A program made the position numbers and the translations under genes. 64,000 bases of DNA from Acanthochlamys bracteata (lineage: Eukaryota > Streptophyta > Magnoliopsida > Pandanales > Velloziaceae): the NCBI GenBank assembly GCA_019914995.1, contig CM034133.1, positions 3,100,001 to 3,164,000 of the forward strand, read 5' to 3'. Positions 37,101 to 49,090 of this stretch are shown piece after piece. How positions within the stretch are numbered: the stretch's first letter is position 1; every line of letters starts with the position of its first letter. The notes below the pieces were generated by a model. That model ran no database searches and was not told the origin of the DNA. It saw nothing but the letters and a program-made list of their open reading frames with translations.

Positions 37101-38722
37101 AGTATGAATCATTTTCATGCTGTACATGTAGACATGTGCCTTTGGCATATTTTCTTTTAGATATTGTTCTACTGCAGTGTAGCAGCTGAGTTCTTATTCT
37201 TGACAATTGGAAGTTACCAAAGCACATCGTTTGATAAGTTATCTGCAGGTACCGCAATCTCATTATCTGCAGGCCTTTTCATTGATACATTTTTTTGCTT
37301 CGAAGTAACTTTATATCAAAAAGCTTTATATCTATATTATTCATCTCTCATTATTATGTAATTGTTTACATATTATAGTGATTGACATTATGAAATATGA
37401 AACAGTGAAGTAAATCTCAAGCAGTGTTTAGCCTCATGCTTTACTTTCCGTTGTGAATTGAAGACGCTGATATGTCTTTTTTGCAGGATTGTTGGTTTTT
37501 GTTGGGCTAGTGTTTCGGCGTTTGTGGATGAAACTTTGTGGGCCTTTTACTTTTCTTCTACTTAGATAAATGTCACTTCATCATTGTATAAAATGGAACA
37601 TTTTTCTGTCTGAGATACAATGAGATGTACATATGTTTATTGGCAAAGATCTAGTTCTAGTATCTTGTATTTCAGTTCCTCAAGTATCAAAAGATTAGTA
37701 CTTTGTCTTTGGGCCAAAAGTTATTGTGTTTGAACTTGCAGTAGCATTGGCGTGGAACCTTTTGATATAGATCTGATTTCCTTGGGGAAGTGCCTGACGT
37801 TATCATCTTGGGTTCAGGTTCATCAGAATTCTTGGAATCTCTTATGCGGATGGAAAGCTTAGCACAACTTGAAGCCTTGTATAAGAGAGGCTTTATGATT
37901 CTCAGGTCAGTTGAAAGAACACATGCTGAGAGCACTCTCAAATGCTTTTCTGTGAATACTGATTATATTTCACAATGCAAGTACATTTTGGACAATGCAT
38001 TGACGGCTTATGCTTTGATGTTTGCTAGTTGAAGTTCGTTGAAGCAAGTGACAGACCATAATCTCTCTGTGAAGCTTGGGGTTGATATCCGTAATCTTCT
38101 TGTTCTGCAAAGTCTGCCTACTAAATTAAAGTTTCATTACCATAATATCTTATATTTCAGTTGTCAGAATGTTGTTATAACAAGAAATAACAATTCTCAA
38201 AAGGGAAAAGTTTGAATACTGAGGACATGTTTTTGAACTTAGTCAAGACCCGAGAACATGGGTGGTAATTCACACGAGGTACTTTTAGGTCTACCACTAA
38301 CAAGCGCTATTACTGATGGTAGGATCGGTTGTTAACATAGTATTATATCATGTTTGAATGAAGTTTGTGAAGATTCTTGTCTGAAGTAATAGAGTCCACA
38401 AGCAAATACCTAGTATAACTTTTGTTTTCTATTCTAACGACATTGCCAAAATACCTGATGTAACTTTATAATTACAATTTGCGAAGCTTTTCAGCTGTAT
38501 TCATGTTTTGTAAAGCACGTTTCTCTCTTATTTTTGCATAAATTCAGTGATTTAAAAGTTCAACTTCTAGCTCTACAGTTGAAAGCTGTCTTTCATTGAG
38601 CTATGCAGCTGTCTTTGCAAGATCACAAGTGAAAGCATGTCATGGATGAATGTCCCAATACACAAAACTAAAAATGACATAGCAGCACAGACACTTGAAC
38701 CTGCTATTGTTGAGGTTTCCTT
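34124..38722. other. Gene-poor spacer with AT-rich blocks and possible non-coding transcript
   Basis: The first few hundred bases are probably the 3' UTR of the TLC gene. Very AT-rich blocks occupy about 35040-35320, 35380-35590 and 36620-36870. Between 35.7 and 38.1 kb the base composition looks transcript-like, and a frame at 37790-38032 (80 codons, beginning MPDVIILGSGSSEFLESL) has no relative I recognise. No chain of exons could be built. It may be a non-coding RNA or a lineage-specific gene, or nothing. Confidence 0.4.
36618..36866. mobile_element. MITE-like AT-rich element with GCGTTTG/CAAACGT ends
   Basis: The block starts GAGCGTTTGACACTGCTT and ends CACTCACAAACGTCCC, so the outermost bases form imperfect inverted repeats. 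The interior is almost pure A/T. Ends of this type with an AT-rich core are common in non-autonomous hAT-like MITEs of dicots. I found no clear 8-bp target duplication. Confidence 0.45.
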
Positions 38723-40966
38723 TCAAATCTCTACGTCATTCATGTGTAAGTCACTTGGATTTCGACTGAAAAAACCACGGCAATTAGGAGAGCCACATAA
38801 GCACTTCTTCATCCTGCTGTGTGATCCTACAACAGCTGCACTTTCGCCATAGTGATAGGTTAACTCCGTCATTGGAGGAATGCGCCTGAGCGCAAAAAAC
38901 ATTATAAGGGGATATCTGTCATCACCATGGTCATACAGAACCGCCTGCCAAAAGACGTTAGGAGAACAACTATGGTTCATAAAACGGGACAAGTTGCCCC
39001 TATTTTTTGAGCTTATGGTAAGAGATGATGATGATGCTATAGAGCTTCCTCCCAAGCCAGCAGAGCCACTTTCTCCATACAATTCTGTTCCAGAGTACTG
39101 CTTAAGCAACTTCTCATCAAGACCTCCAGCAGCTTGAAAGACGTAGTCATCATTTTCTTCACTGTCTTCTTCCAATTTCAGCCCGTCAATAACTTCTCCT
39201 GCATATTCACAAATAAAACTTCCTGCCCGAATTGGATTCCATGAACGGAGACCCCAGCCTCGGTCGATGGTCCGGAACACTTCAAAGTGATCAAGTTTCA
39301 CACCCTTCTGAGTAACTCTATTCGGGCAATCATCTCTGCAGGAACAAGATTTGCCACATTCATACACCACAGGTTTATGTTTCACAAGGAGTCCATTAGA
39401 AGTATAAGGGAAATGTCCGCCATTTTGCACTACGCAGAAACACTCAGGGTCGCCTGGGATGCATTCACCTAGGCAGTTGCAGCCCTGCAAATGCTTCATG
39501 GTGTCGAGGGGGGCTAAGTGCGTAAGTTTCGTATCATATAGGAAATAATGAGGTCCCCTCTCCTCATCAGCATCATTAACAAGGCAAATAGGCCTTGTTT
39601 CAGCACCAGAAGATATATCAGGAAGAATCACTGCACCTCTGGATGGAGGATTTTTTCTCCATTCCGCAGTCCGTTTCCATATCGCGATTCCCTCCGGCTG
39701 CTCCGGTTGTCTACGGAGTTTAAATTTGAACACATTGAAACCAGACTTGTTTTTCTCCGTGAACATCTCTTCTATTTTGTAAAGACCATCATAAATGTAA
39801 ATCTTGCTAGTAGTTTGGAAGGCAGCATCAGTTGCACTTCTCACAACCCTAATCTCAATACCCCTAACAAAACTTCTTGCTAAAGCAAGGTTGCCCTTTT
39901 CAAGTCTCTGGTCTTCTTTCTCCGAATTTCCCTGGCCGGTATAAACCAAGGCATCAACACTACCTTCATCATTCGCATAACAACCAGCTGACACAATGCA
40001 TATGGCTATAGGTTCCACCTCGTCATCAAACTTAGCATATATAAAATCTATGCCGGCGACGGGATGAACATGCAATCCAACTACGCACATTTCGGTTCTA
40101 GAATAGAATATGTCGCCAACCTCAACACCTGGAACACATCCTATCCTTCTTTCTTGATTGACTCTTTTGTTTGCTGTAAACATGATGCTTCCTGCACTCT
40201 GGGAAGGATTTGATCTGGAATTTGATGTCTGCATAAGGTTTCGATAAACGGCTTCAAATGTCATAAGGACTGTCTTCACAATCTCCCTAGATTCATCAGA
40301 AGAGGAAGATAGTATCACTAGCTCTTCATACGCCTTAGACTTCCTCCGCTTCGGCTCAGTCTTGTTTGTGATACTGAACATAGGTTCACCCCCCATAGAG
40401 CACCAATTCAAAGGAAAGGGATTGATCTCCAACTTCCGCCGACCTACGAAATGGTCCTCTATGTTACGCAAGGGGGTGATAGCTGTTGCCATTCCTCGAA
40501 TAGCAGAAGGAGGAGATAAGTTGGCATGCATGAAACCCTTAGCATTGGGGGTTCTTGAAAAAGCATCACCCTTGCGGCCATTTCCATGTTCATGATTCAC
40601 AGCCGCTTCTTTACTAGGAATCTCATGCGCAGAGCGAGGACGGATAGGTGTAGTAAAGCCAGGGGATTGGCTAGCAGATCGTACGCCAGAAGCACAATAA
40701 GCAGCACCAGGAGTACTACTGTTTCCTGCAGATTGGAACACGGATGCGAATGGCACAAAACGCTGTACGTCATTAGGTTGTATACTAGAAGCAAAGGGTC
40801 CAACCGGCGTGAGGCAAAAGAAAGGTGGAACAGTTGAGGTTGGTTGTAAGTTGAAATTAGCAGCAGTCGGAAACATAGGACACAATGTCCGGAGAGGCTT
40901 CGCTTCCAAAACCTCATCACTATCGTTGTTTGGAGTTGAAAATCCATCGCTGCGGTTCTCCTCCAT
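38723..40966 (-). CDS. SUVH1/SUVH3: SUVH1/SUVH3-type histone H3K9 methyltransferase-like protein
   Basis: One uninterrupted coding exon gives 747 residues, usual for this group. A Pro/Ser-rich N terminus holds EAKPLRTLCPMFP, which relatives share. The SRA/YDG domain (about residues 270-430: PGVEVGDIFYSRTEMCVVGL, YTGQGN) recognises methylated cytosine. A pre-SET with nine cysteines starts at CNCLGECIPGDPECFC (about 495). The SET domain (about 560-710) has GWGLRSW, CEYAGEVIDG and RFMNHSCSPNVFWQ, and the post-SET is CLCGSPNCRGFF. SUVH1 and SUVH3 are known to bind methylated DNA and to promote expression of nearby genes with DNAJ partners, with weak or no silencing role. The ATG at 40966 was preferred to the in-frame one at 41026, because the latter lies inside a probable leader intron (donor 41623, acceptor about 41010). 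LTYHYG replaces the usual LTYDYG. Confidence 0.95.
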   Translation of the reverse strand: MEENRSDGFSTPNNDSDEVLEAKPLRTLCPMFPTAANFNLQPTSTVPPFFCLTPVGPFASSIQPNDVQRFVPFASVFQSAGNSSTPGAAYCASGVRSASQSPGFTTPIRPRSAHEIPSKEAAVNHEHGNGRKGDAFSRTPNAKGFMHANLSPPSAIRGMATAITPLRNIEDHFVGRRKLEINPFPLNWCSMGGEPMFSITNKTEPKRRKSKAYEELVILSSSSDESREIVKTVLMTFEAVYRNLMQTSNSRSNPSQSAGSIMFTANKRVNQERRIGCVPGVEVGDIFYSRTEMCVVGLHVHPVAGIDFIYAKFDDEVEPIAICIVSAGCYANDEGSVDALVYTGQGNSEKEDQRLEKGNLALARSFVRGIEIRVVRSATDAAFQTTSKIYIYDGLYKIEEMFTEKNKSGFNVFKFKLRRQPEQPEGIAIWKRTAEWRKNPPSRGAVILPDISSGAETRPICLVNDADEERGPHYFLYDTKLTHLAPLDTMKHLQGCNCLGECIPGDPECFCVVQNGGHFPYTSNGLLVKHKPVVYECGKSCSCRDDCPNRVTQKGVKLDHFEVFRTIDRGWGLRSWNPIRAGSFICEYAGEVIDGLKLEEDSEENDDYVFQAAGGLDEKLLKQYSGTELYGESGSAGLGGSSIASSSSLTISSKNRGNLSRFMNHSCSPNVFWQAVLYDHGDDRYPLIMFFALRRIPPMTELTYHYGESAAVVGSHSRMKKCLCGSPNCRGFFSRNPSDLHMNDVEI

Positions 40967-41700
40967 CTCACAATCAATCTCCAGATGATCTGGATCAGAT
41001 ATATATAGCCTGATCAAAGCAATCAAATTAAGTTGATAGAAATGATTATTTCTCTTCCTGTTGTTTGATAAACAACTCCTATAGCCTCTTGTGTAGTATG
41101 TGTTGTGTGATTAGTAGATCTATAACCAAGTTGGAATTCTTAACCTAAAAACTTCAACTATAAAAACATTTCACAAAATTTCTACCGAAAACACTATGGC
41201 ACCGTTGCATAAATAGAACTGTAAAAACTACGATCGGAATCCATTAGTATTACTCTTGCGGAATCCAAAATCCACAAGAAAATACCCAAATTAAAAAAGA
41301 AATGAAACATTAGATGCAGAAGGAAATGAGTAGCAATTTCTACTTCAAGGCAAAGAATAACAAAAGAGAACTTATGATCTTGACTTTAAGATATATAAAA
41401 ACACACAATACTGCTTATGATTCGAAGAGAAGTTCAAACACTTTCATCAAAGAAATCTCATCTAAAGAAAAACCCAAAAGAAAAGGAGTACTTAGGAACT
41501 GTTTCATCAACAGCAGATTCTAAAAGAAAAAATCCACAGAAAATCAACAAATAATTAAAACAGATTGGAAGAAGAAAAAAAAAACAAAAAAAGAGAAACT
41601 GAGAATTGAGAAGGATTGCTTACTGAACTACTCTTAGAAGCTTTTGCCTGTTATCAATGAAGATTGAAGAAGTGTGTTCAGTGTGAAGAGTGTCTGTCTA
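40967..41700 (-). promoter_or_regulatory. Split 5' leader of the SUVH gene
   Basis: On the minus strand a donor GTAAGC lies at 41623-41618 and an acceptor ending CAG at 41012-41010. They give a leader intron of about 610 bp and place the first exon near 41624-41700. Leader introns are known for this gene group. The promoter should lie above 41700; no clear TATA box was fixed. Confidence 0.5.
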
Positions 41701-42930
41701 TTAGGGTTGCCTTGTTTTTATGTAAACAAAGAACCTTCTGCAGACAGGCAAAGATTCATTTCATTTGCAGACAACTTTTTGTTTTATTCAGTCTTTTCTT
41801 ATGTTTCTATTATTTGACCAGTAACATTATTTATGGCAAATGTAGGTCCAAATATTAGTGGGGGTTTTAGTTTATTTAATTTAGTAATCCAGGTCTTGTA
41901 TTATTAGGAATTAATAGTACATTTATTTTAACTTTGACATTATTAGATAGAGTTCTACTTTTTTGAGTGATGATTTTGTAGTTTTCAAATTTCAAGTTAG
42001 TAAAGATATGGCTTAGCTTTTACAAAAATTTTACGATTACATAAAACTAAATTTTGTGAAAATAAAATCCGTCAAAAAAATAAAATTTGATAGAAATAAA
42101 ATTTAAAATAATAATTAAAACATATAAATTAAATTTTGATGAAAATAAAATTTGTTATAAAAAAAAAAAAAAAATTTGAAGAGATAGTTAAAATCGATAA
42201 AGTGCAAAACTCAAATTACAGAGGAAGGAGTAGAGTTTCTCGTGGTTGAAACATGTCGTAATACCAAAACTTGTTTCCAAAATAACAAAAAATACAGCTT
42301 TGTCGTCTTTAATGTTAAAAAGTTGTCAAAAAGTAATTTAAAAATACATTTTTAGAATAAAAATATGTAAATTTATAAAAAAATAAAAATATCTGAAAAT
42401 ATTTTTATAAAAAATTATTTTCAAAATTATTCTCTGACAAATAATAAGCTCTATTTCGGATGAATTCTATTCTATTGCTGTCACATACAACCTAAATTCT
42501 ATTACCCATTATCGTTAAGCATTAACATAATCTATGCATTTTCCTAATTATATTTTAATATCTGTTTAAAGTTATTTCCAATTAGAATGCCATTTATACA
42601 AAAGATGAATACGTTCCAGTTTTATAAAAATATATTTGTTTTAATAGAATTGAATAATATTTGACAGAAATAAATGAGTTTAAAGTTTCATTTAACATAT
42701 TACTAACGTTTAAGTTAAATGATCTGATCGTTGTTATTTGAACAATAACGACCATCGTGGTTTTGGTCGTGTGTTTGTTATTATCTTGGTCGCTCATGAT
42801 ATTATTTTTGTAGTATAGATGGCATAAAAAAACAATTCTTAATATAATAGAAATTGATTTTGATAGGTAAATATGTATACATACTTTCATGCACAAAATA
42901 AGTGCTTAGCATTATAAACCGAGACATCTA
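41701..42930. other. AT-rich intergenic DNA
   Basis: This includes the presumed SUVH promoter (closest part). From about 41990 to 42430 the sequence is extremely AT-rich with repeated AAATAAAATTTG-like words. No gene was seen. Confidence 0.5.
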
Positions 42931-43619
42931 GTAAAATCATAGTTTTAAAACTCCGATTGGACCGGTTTCGACAGATCGGAAATCGGCGACACGACACCGA
43001 TTTCGGACCAAGTTGATATAAATGGTTTTGCAAATGATTCGGTAAAACTCAGATCGATCCGGTCAGATTTTGGATCAACTCAGTGACCTAGTTGAGCTGA
43101 TCAATTTGATTTTAGTATTTATTAAAAAAAATAATATACTTATTTAAAATAGAGAAGCATTTTTATTAGTATCATAAAATGTGCACTTTACTTAGTACTT
43201 ATTTGTTATTAGTTTATTTTCTCATCTTTTATTTTTTATTAAAAAATAATAAATAAATCAAATATAGTGTACATAGTATAAGTAATTATAAAGTAGATAA
43301 TTTATTTTTTGTAATGCATAAATATAGAGATTTTACTATATATTAAATCTGTTGGTTATTATCTTAAATACTATAACTAAAAAATATAAAAAATATAATT
43401 TTAAAAATATATTCAATATTTATTTTATATAATTATTTTTAAAATTTTTGAATAGTTGTTACAAAAAATGCTATACAATGCATATACTTATATTTATATA
43501 TTAATATTTATTTGATAATTTTGATTTGATCCAATAAGTCGATCTGTCCGGTTAACTAGTGACTCGATGATTCCGTAAATAGTAGAATGAGTTGAGTTTA
43601 AAGCTATAGGTAAAATTAG
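42931..43619. mobile_element. Probable TIR element with CCGGT-rich subterminal DNA
   Basis: The left side reads TAGTTTTAAAACTCCGATTG and the right side, on the complement, reads TAGCTTTAAACTCAACTCAT, giving imperfect terminal inverted repeats. GTAAAATCA (42931-42939) and GTAAAATTA (43610-43618) could be a mutated 9-bp target duplication, as in Mutator-like elements. A three-base discrepancy at the right end keeps this uncertain. No coding sequence lies inside. Confidence 0.45.
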
Positions 43620-46210
43620 AAATGACCATTTATCAATTTAGAGTAACGTGATATAATCTCAATTAAACTTTGTAGTATTTTATTAAATCCGAATTATGAA
43701 CTTAAAAGCATTTATTACATGTAAATAAAGTTTTTGATCTATTAAAAAGATTAGCCAAATTAGAGATGCCAAGTCACCCAACTCTATTTTTAAGCGAATA
43801 AAAAAATGTCACCGAAAAATAAAAGCTTTCTGAATACAAGCGCTAACATTTTCCAATCAATTAATAGAGTAAATTAGTGACGATTTTAAAGTTTAAACCA
43901 CTTTAAAGTCACCTACCGTCTATCGCATCATTTAGTAATAATCAAATCTTATTATATAAATTTTTTATATTTTTTTAATTTTTAAATAAATTTTATAAAA
44001 TATTATAAAATTTAAATGTTAAATATAATATTGAAAATAAATTTTTGGAAACGCATTGCCAATCCCCCTCTTAGTTCAATATGAGGCTAATATGGTGTGT
44101 TTATTTTGAGATAAATTTATGTTTTTGAAAGTCAAATTAAAATATTAATTAAAAATATTTACTAAAATTATTTATATATTAATTTATTAATAGTAAGTTT
44201 TAGATTGAATTTTGAAAAAAAATTAATAAAAAATTTATTTAAAATTATTTTATTTTATATTAAAAGTAAGTTCCAAAAAAAAAAAAATTTTGAGTGTTCG
44301 GGTAAAACACACGCCAGAAAAAATGTAGAACCGAAGATGAGAAAACAAATTATAGAAAACCATTTTGTGCAAATTAATTCAAAATTCAAATAAGTTGTTC
44401 TCTCTTCGTACAAGTTTTTCTGATGAATTACTTTGACCCCCCAAATTTCTCACTCTTTCATTTTTCTTCTTCTCATCTGTGAAGCTCTCGTCACAGACCG
44501 ATGGGAAACAAACTGGTTTTCAACGTAAGTTAGTTACCAATTTCATTCTTTCGTTATTGGAATTCGTCTTTCTTGGCAAAGATACTATCATATTTTTGGG
44601 TAAATAAGCAGCACAAATAAGTATTACAAGATCAGTTATAGAAAAGAAAGTAAGTATTCTTTTCTACATTTTCCTTCTGGTTTGAAGATTAGGCAGTGAT
44701 ATGAAGAGAGTGATCTATGTTTGCCCGCCTCTATATAACCATAAGAACTATGTGTAGAAATGTTGCTCAAAGTAACACCGAGGAATCATGATGAAAGTTA
44801 CTTTCTTTGACAATGCAGACGTTCCATCTCTTTGGTTGTTCATGATATTACCAGTTGCAGTCTGATCGTTTGAAGTCTGATCATTCCATGCAGACTCCTT
44901 TCCATCTTCAGGGGATTCATTTCCCATTCCTGCATCATTGAAACTTGGGAATTCTGCCCAGATACCTGAAACAAGGAAATTCAATACAGGTACTGTATGA
45001 AAACTGAAGGATGCGTAACTAAATCTTATGTGAAAAGCTGGATTTTGAAATCTGAATAACTGGTGTTATACAGGGAATCGGAAGTGAGACTGTTAAAGTT
45101 ACAGCTGAGATAAGGTTGACTGGAATGTTTTTGAAGAACAGTTGGAACACTCTTAAGCATTTAATTGTGTTGATGCAGTTTAATTCCTGTTCATGTGGTT
45201 TGGTAGTTAAAATCTGTTACCCTTCAAGAATTTGCAAAGGAACACTGTTCTTTTTGCTAATAAGTGATTTCAAGAGTTAGAGTCGTTGGTCTGAGGGCGT
45301 TTGCTCAAATATTGGTAAAATTGGTTTGAAAGCCAAGATGGAACAGTAACCACATATAGCGATCACACAATCTGTGACTTTGTGAATCCCTCTTGGATTA
45401 TTAGCTATACGAAATTGATTCCACTAGACAGTTTTCTTATAATTGCATGAAGTTATTTTCTTACTAAAGAAGTTATGGAGTTCCAGCCAAGAAGTAATGA
45501 TATGATGTAGGGAGCATTCCTCATCCCTTTCCCATGACCTTCCCTTTGTTTGTGTCCTTATCAAAGCTGTTGAGACTTTATTGATAAACACTTCCCATTC
45601 ACACCATTTCAAAAATGGGGGCAAAATCAATGATTCTTAATTAATTTAGTTGGTATAATCCATGCATCTTCTCTAAATTAAACTATTCTTGTTCAAACCA
45701 ATAACTAGTTAATTAATCAAGCAAACAACAGTCAAGATATGGATATTTGACATTGTTCCAATAAAATCCTTGTACATTAGATCACAGGAGTAAGTAATAT
45801 TTTATTAAAAATATCCTCACTAAGATATGGAAGTGCTAGTTGTCATTCAAAATTTTCAGTAGTCAGATGAGATCAATATTTGCCAGAGAGATTTTTATAG
45901 TAATATGTTGTATTGCTCATGAGCATGGGCCAGGAATAAGTAACCAAATTTGGGGCAAACACCAAAACTAGCACACATTGTTGGACGCAGTCAAGAACTT
46001 GGAAACCTCTTTTCACATGCATGAATGGAAATGAATGGAATTGACCTGCTACCTACCGTCAACCAAGTTGCTAAATTTGTAATATCCTCTAGGTTTCATT
46101 AACTTACTCCTCTTTGTTTCCTTTCCCTTTGTTCTTTCTTCTTTCATATATTTGGATTGTTTTGAATTCTGAAAGTTGTTGATGGGCAACTACTCCTTGC
46201 CTGAGCTATT
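43620..46210. other. Intergenic DNA and promoter of the RLCK-VII kinase gene
   Basis: AT-rich blocks lie at about 43940-44290. A short minus-strand frame at 44748-44984 (78 codons) is preceded by a splice-acceptor-like TTTCAG, but I recognise no family and no neighbouring exon. The promoter of the kinase gene should occupy the last few hundred bases; a pyrimidine-rich leader is visible at about 46085-46150. Confidence 0.45.
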
Positions 46211-48594
46211 ATGGGGAATTTCTGTGGGAGGCCGGCTAAGTGGACCAATGCCTCTTCCTCTCTTCTTGCTTCAAGTGAGACAAACTTCTGTCTTTCTCTT
46301 TCCTCTGCGTTTCTAAAAGAGTTTTGTATCGGTTTCTCATGCTGCTACTAGATGGCTTTTAATCTGGCTGTTGTAAATTCTCGAAGATTTATTTCTTCTA
46401 TTTTTTCCCTGAATATAAGTCGTCGTGGAGTTTAATTGTGTTGGTTTTTGCTTATTGGAGTTTGTTTTCTTCATGTAAAATTGTGCTTCTGAAATCTATT
46501 TATATTTGAGAGATAGATGAAGCTGTATGAATCTAGAAACAAAGTGAGAAAAGATGATTCTTGAAACCAAAATCTTGCAGCAATTCTGATGATACCAACC
46601 ATTATCTGTCTATGTCTGGTTCGTAGCTTGATTAGAGGATAAGACACTTGCTTTGGACTGCTTGGCAGAACTAATTGAAACACTTTCAGGAACAATATTC
46701 ATGCTTTACGTAGTTCTCTTTTCTCTGCTGGTTGGTAAACAATGGTGTATCAGTAATTAAAAATGAAACTTGTCACATTGCCAAAACCAATCAATAAGGA
46801 TATAATAATTAGTATTGAATCATTGTTGATCACAGCAAACTTACTCATTGCAAGTTTCTGACTTTATTTCGTGTAAGATTGATAAGCACTACTGACAAAC
46901 TTCTTTATTTAACATTGATAATCTGTTCCATGAATTTTATCTTATGACTCGCTTCATCAATTGTATTTGTCGCTATGACCTTTTTGTTGTTCTGATGATT
47001 GTTCTATGCGCATTATTGTACAGCGAATCCTCGTCTGCAAAGTAATAGTTCAAGCTCAAGTGACTTAAAAAAAGTATCCGGTTCCAGCTTCACTATTTCT
47101 AGACCATCATTTACAAGTGATACACTAGCTCCAGTTAGTTTGAAGTCTTTTACTTTGAACGATCTCAAGGCTGCGACCAGAAACTTCCGCTCTGATACTT
47201 TCCTTGGAGAAGGAGGGTTCGGGTGCGTCTTCAAGGGGTGGATTGATGAAAACACATTTGGTCCTAGCAAACCAGGAGTCGGCATTGTGGTTGCAATCAA
47301 GAAACTAAAAAGAGAAAGCTTTCAAGGGCACAAGGAATGGCTTGTAAGATCTCAAGCCCTGCCATTTTTATTGCACTCTGGTTAGCACTGAAATTTTTTA
47401 CTGAAATTAATGCTTCATGTCGGTGATTGAATATGAAGGCTGAAGTCACGTACCTAGGCCAGCTTCGTCATGAGAATCTAGTGAAACTAATTGGGTACTG
47501 CTCAGAGGGAGATAACAAGCTTTTGGTTTATGATTATATGCAGAGGGGAAGCTTGGAAAACCATTTATTCAAGAGTAAGTCACTTAAAGTTTTGTTTGTC
47601 TAGCATTCAGAGAAGAGTCACTAAGCTGATTTCAAGTGTTAATGGAAGCAGCATAAGCAGCTAAGCAAAAGCTCTTCTTAAATGTTGCAGAAACTGTTCA
47701 GCCAATTTCATGGTCTATGCGTGTAAGAATTGCCATAGATGTTGCTCGGGGACTATCATTCTTACATAGTTCACACATACAAGTGATTTACCGCGACTTG
47801 AAGGCTTCAAATGTACTACTTGACTCGGTAATCCCAGTGAGCTCTGTTCTTTTGGAACTTGTCTGCTGTCATAGAAATTACTGATTCATCAAACCTGTTT
47901 GTATCTGATAAAGTGAAAGGGGACATTTTCAGGACTTCAATGCAAAACTATCTGACTTTGGTTTGGCAAGAGATGGTCCTATTGGAGATAATACTCATGT
48001 TTCAACAAAGGTGGTTGGAACTCGAGGATATGCTGCTCCTGAGTACATTGCAACAGGTGAGCAATTTCTGACCGTATAACTGCCTTGTGTTATACCTCTT
48101 ACAGTCATAGGATCTCAGGTGCTGTATTGTTCTTCAACTGATCAGTATATTCACATACACTTTCTTATAAACAAAAGGAAATCAATAGCGTGTTACAGAA
48201 AAAACTACCAACTTGTACATGACAGCATTTCATGTACTTACACAAAAGACCTTACTGCGCAGGGCATTTGTCAGCAAAGAGTGATGTCTACAGCTTCGGA
48301 GTTGTGCTATTAGAATTACTATCAGGAAGACGAGCACTAGATGAATCTCGGGGAGGTGTAGAGGAGACTCTGATTGAGTGGGCAATGCCCTTTCTAAATG
48401 ACAAAAGAAGATTGCTGAGAATAATGGATACAAGATTGGAAGGCCAGTACACAAAGAAAGGAGCTCTTGCAATGGCAGCCCTTGCGTGGCAGTGTCTTCA
48501 CATAGACCCCAAGTCCAGGCCGAGTATCACAGAAGTACTTTCCTCACTAGAACAAATCCGAGAATCGAAAGACACAATACCGAGTATGCATTGA
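46211..48594 (+). CDS. RLCK-VII (APK1/PBL-like) receptor-like cytoplasmic kinase
   Basis: Six coding exons: 46211-46274, 47024-47343, 47439-47574, 47691-47827, 47933-48056 and 48263-48594. They sum to 1113 nt (370 residues), in frame throughout. The N terminus [10 protein letters not shown] has Gly2 and Cys5, the myristoylation and palmitoylation pattern that tethers this family to the plasma membrane. The kinase domain starts at about residue 65 ([13 protein letters not shown]). The glycine loop is [12 protein letters not shown], the ATP lysine sits in VAIKKL, and the catalytic loop [14 protein letters not shown] has Tyr for His in HRD, which is normal here. [10 protein letters not shown], the activation segment [15 protein letters not shown] and [19 protein letters not shown] follow. 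RLCK-VII proteins relay signals from surface receptors, often in immunity; which receptor is unknown. The gene looks complete and functional. Confidence 0.93.
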
Positions 48595-49090
48595 AGAACA
48601 ATAAATGCAGGTCTGACGAAGTATTCTCATCGTCTCCAACCTAAAGCATGAATCGGCAATTAATTGCAAGTCTAATAAATCAAGTGTGTTCTGGCTTGAT
48701 ATCACCTTAGAGCAACACCCATCCCGAGCAATCATGTTTTTACCCCTCACACGCAGTACAATGAATTACGCTCATCGCCTTCCAATTTGATCGGGTCTTC
48801 TTCCGGTAGCTCCCAAGCACATTTACCTGTACGTTGGATTTACTAGAACTATTACAGGAAGCTTCAACAGTTCCAAGTTCTTCTTATCGACATACGAACA
48901 ACATAGGAAGATTTGGGTTTGTATCTAATGTGAACCAATAGAGTGAGTCACAATAGAAAAAAGCTAGATTAGTGTTTAACATCACGCTTCACACCTCGTC
49001 AACATCTCATTTTCCATGCTTTATTCTCCAATGATTCGATGTAGAACCTATACTGTTGGTAAGATGATTGAAAATTAAACAGCTACCAAA
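48595..49090. other. 3' region of the RLCK-VII gene and intergenic DNA
   Basis: The 3' UTR of the kinase probably occupies the first few hundred bases. Nothing else was seen. Confidence 0.5.

Noticed and set aside
40967-41026. ATG at 41026 as start of the SUVH protein
   Set aside because: The added 20 residues are not shared by relatives and the codon lies inside a probable leader intron.
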